Of a stretch of DNA of 64,000 nucleotides, positions 62,426 to 64,000 are shown piece by piece. Numbering within the stretch: position 1 is the first letter of the stretch; the number at the start of each line of letters is the position of its first letter. A program made the translations under genes and the position numbers. The DNA comes from Sulfurospirillum sp. UCH001 (GTDB lineage: Bacteria; Campylobacterota; Campylobacteria; Campylobacterales; Sulfurospirillaceae). The notes under the pieces were generated by a model. It searched no databases. It saw only the letters and a list, made by a program, of their open reading frames with translations, and had not been told where the DNA came from. The DNA is taken from assembly GCF_001548035.1 (NCBI RefSeq), contig NZ_AP014723.1:1922001-1986000 (forward strand). The letters run 5' to 3'.

Positions 62426-63280
62426 TCATACAATTAATCCTATTTCAAAAAATTTTTGATTTATTTCTTTGTTGAAATTATTACAATGATGAGCTTTAAT
62501 ATAAAAAACATCTTCAATATTTGGTGGGGAAAAATCATCATTATTTGTATAAAGAATCATAAAATAATTTCTTTTAAGATAATACGCCAGATGAATCAAA
62601 AAAGAATCTCCACCAATATATAAATCACATTCTAATATCAAATTCTTTATATCATCCAATGTTGTATTTGTTAAGTAGTGTTGAACTTTACTACTAAATA
62701 TTTCATATTTTTTTTCTATGTCAATTAAATATATCTTATAATTATTTTTGTTTATTACATCTATTATATATTTTAAATGTTCATGTTCTATATTTTTTTG
62801 TTTCATTCTAGTAAGTGGATTTATAACAATAGTTTTATTTTTTCTGATTTTTAACGTATATCTATTTAAGGTAACCTGTTTTTTATATATATTTTCAATG
62901 ATATGTTTTCTATTTTCATATATATTTCGATTTGAGCTATTTGGATAATGAATTTTTGAATGAGTTAAAATTGAAATCAGAATACTTCTAAAATCCTTTT
63001 TCTCAAATATCATTTCCGTAATATTGTTTTCTTTGATGTAATTAAGAAATTTATACATGTCTTTTATTGCTTGAATTAGGCCTTTTTTTCTCATATCATA
63101 AAACGAAGGTATATCATTAAAAACAATCTTTATACTAAATTGATCTGGATTATTCATTAAAAGAGAAATATTCTTTGTATAATTTGTACCTAGAATATTT
63201 ATTTTTTGATCTAATTGTTCCAAAAGAGATAATGAAATAAGATTATCTCCAAATGCTAAAAAACAGACATAGTACACCAT
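62426..63280 (-). CDS. Family 9 (heptosyltransferase-like) glycosyltransferase
   Basis: A 284-residue protein with the GT9 outline: N-terminal FLAFGDNLISLSLLEQL, central IVINPLTRMKQKNIEHE and CDLYIGGDSFLIHLAYYL (the G-G-D-S/T nucleotide-sugar site). It is shorter and more divergent than Waa-type heptosyltransferases. Codons are much AT-richer than in neighbours up to 62325, which suggests separate acquisition. Donor and acceptor unknown. Confidence 0.7.
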   Translation of the reverse strand: MVYYVCFLAFGDNLISLSLLEQLDQKINILGTNYTKNISLLMNNPDQFSIKIVFNDIPSFYDMRKKGLIQAIKDMYKFLNYIKENNITEMIFEKKDFRSILISILTHSKIHYPNSSNRNIYENRKHIIENIYKKQVTLNRYTLKIRKNKTIVINPLTRMKQKNIEHEHLKYIIDVINKNNYKIYLIDIEKKYEIFSSKVQHYLTNTTLDDIKNLILECDLYIGGDSFLIHLAYYLKRNYFMILYTNNDDFSPPNIEDVFYIKAHHCNNFNKEINQKFFEIGLIV

Positions 63281-63294
63281 TTTGAACCTTGTAT

Positions 63295-64000
63295 TTATTT
63301 TACATTAACAATATTCTTATTAATTTTGTATCTTGTTTTATGAAGTAATGTTGCCATATAAATTCCAACGAAAGGAAACGATAAAGGTATTGCACTAACA
63401 AGTATTGTATTTATAAAAAAAAAATACAATAACCCGCTACCTATTTGATTTTTATAAGCCCTAAAAATTATAATTGTGTAAACAAAAGGTATTGTAAAGC
63501 CTATAAACCCCATTTCAAATAATATAGAACCATAAAAACTCATGATTCTATTTGATTCACTTGTCCACCAAAAGATATTTTGCTTTGGTAGTTCATGATT
63601 TAAATATTGTGAATATATCCCAAATCCATTTGGAAGAAAATTATTGTCAATAAATCCTTTGATTGAAAAATATATAGCAGAAACTCTTTCATTAATACTA
63701 GCATCAAAAATAACAATATTTGATGGGTCATTCAAGAATGCACTAATTAGTTGAAATAATCTTATATTTTGAGGTACAAAATCGATATTGTCTATAAATA
63801 TTAATGTCACGAACATACTAAGACAAAGTAAACCTACTATTTTGATATTCATTTTGAACAAAAAATAATAAAAAGAAAAAATCAATAAAAAGAAAATAGT
63901 CATAGTAGATTGAGCTAAAAAACATATCTGAAACAACAATAAAAAGATATATTTAATTTTATTTTTAATATCTAAAGATATGAATAATAAAATTAAAAAA
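63295..64000 (-). CDS. Wzy/O-antigen ligase-like polytopic membrane protein (5' end outside window)
   Basis: The frame stays open past the right edge; the TTG at 63939 is not a convincing start. The visible 235 codons hold about five hydrophobic helices and one larger periplasmic loop (about residues 75-150 of the visible part, with GFGIYSQYLNHELP). The helix pattern and the late GFGIYSQY loop fit O-antigen polymerases or ligases. The DNA is very AT-rich. Assignment rests on topology and context; no conserved catalytic motif is clear. Confidence 0.6.
   Translation of the reverse strand, partial: FLILLFISLDIKNKIKYIFLLLFQICFLAQSTMTIFFLLIFSFYYFLFKMNIKIVGLLCLSMFVTLIFIDNIDFVPQNIRLFQLISAFLNDPSNIVIFDASINERVSAIYFSIKGFIDNNFLPNGFGIYSQYLNHELPKQNIFWWTSESNRIMSFYGSILFEMGFIGFTIPFVYTIIIFRAYKNQIGSGLLYFFFINTILVSAIPLSFPFVGIYMATLLHKTRYKINKNIVNVK

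Overview
The window reads as a chromosomal segment of a Campylobacterota (epsilonproteobacterial) genome, most like a free-living Sulfurospirillum-type organism. The evidence is gene order shared with Campylobacter jejuni as I remember it: ispDF–HP1021-like regulator–ATP-sulfurylase-like–pgpA; kdsA–ribH–nusB–pyrF next to der–aroK–trpS–serS–pflB; and pssA–psd-like–ftsH–prmA–cheY running into pgl glycosylation genes. The DNA is low-GC, TATAAT-type -10 boxes (often with an upstream TG) are easy to find, and genes are packed with 1-30 base overlaps. No gene-free stretch exceeds about 200 bases.

Layout. 1-3526 (+): isoprenoid gene ispDF (cut by the left edge), an atypical response regulator, a divergent ATP sulfurylase homologue and pgpA. 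3608-4756: YceI and YigZ. 4756-10485 (-): a molybdate/tungstate cluster modE-modA-TOBE-modB-modC, then a second binding protein and permease without their own ATPase, then modD; ModE-box-like palindromes lie upstream. 10661-16903: a D,D-carboxypeptidase, proC and a tolC-macA-macB efflux operon with macB split into two genes. 17029-31156: mixed accessory genes: DUF155, DUF2798, an MscS channel, a FIST-PAS-GGDEF-EAL sensor, cupin, cytochrome c, SRPBCC, a P2A-type ATPase, a Sel1/Hcp-like protein, AraC and LysE types, lipocalin and an RND exporter. 31241-31330: tRNA-Ser(GCU).

31409-38526 (-): kdsA-ovoA-ribH-nusB-pyrF-asmA plus a 47-residue protein and an EamA transporter upstream. 38595-46262 (+): MscS, der, aroK, trpS, serS and the flagellar scaffold gene pflB. 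46316-48084 (-): leuA behind a leader that encodes a 31-residue, leucine-rich-ended peptide. 48080-54933 (-): pssA, psd-like, ftsH, prmA, cheY, hisA, hisH, pglG. 54963-64000 (-): surface glycan genes: oligosaccharyltransferase PglB, a Wzz-like protein carrying an uninterrupted hexanucleotide repeat, a PglF-like dehydratase, a WecA-like transferase, an epimerase/reductase, GT2 and GT9 transferases and a Wzy/ligase-like membrane protein cut by the right edge. The last 1.7 kb is markedly AT-richer.

The genes worth most attention are the leu leader, the Wzz repeat and the PglB/Wzz/Wzy combination, the molybdate cluster with two binding protein/permease pairs and one ATPase, the two enzyme homologues that have lost catalytic residues (ATP sulfurylase-like and PSD-like), and ovoA inserted in an otherwise conserved housekeeping operon. 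I found no CRISPR array, insertion sequence, prophage or origin.
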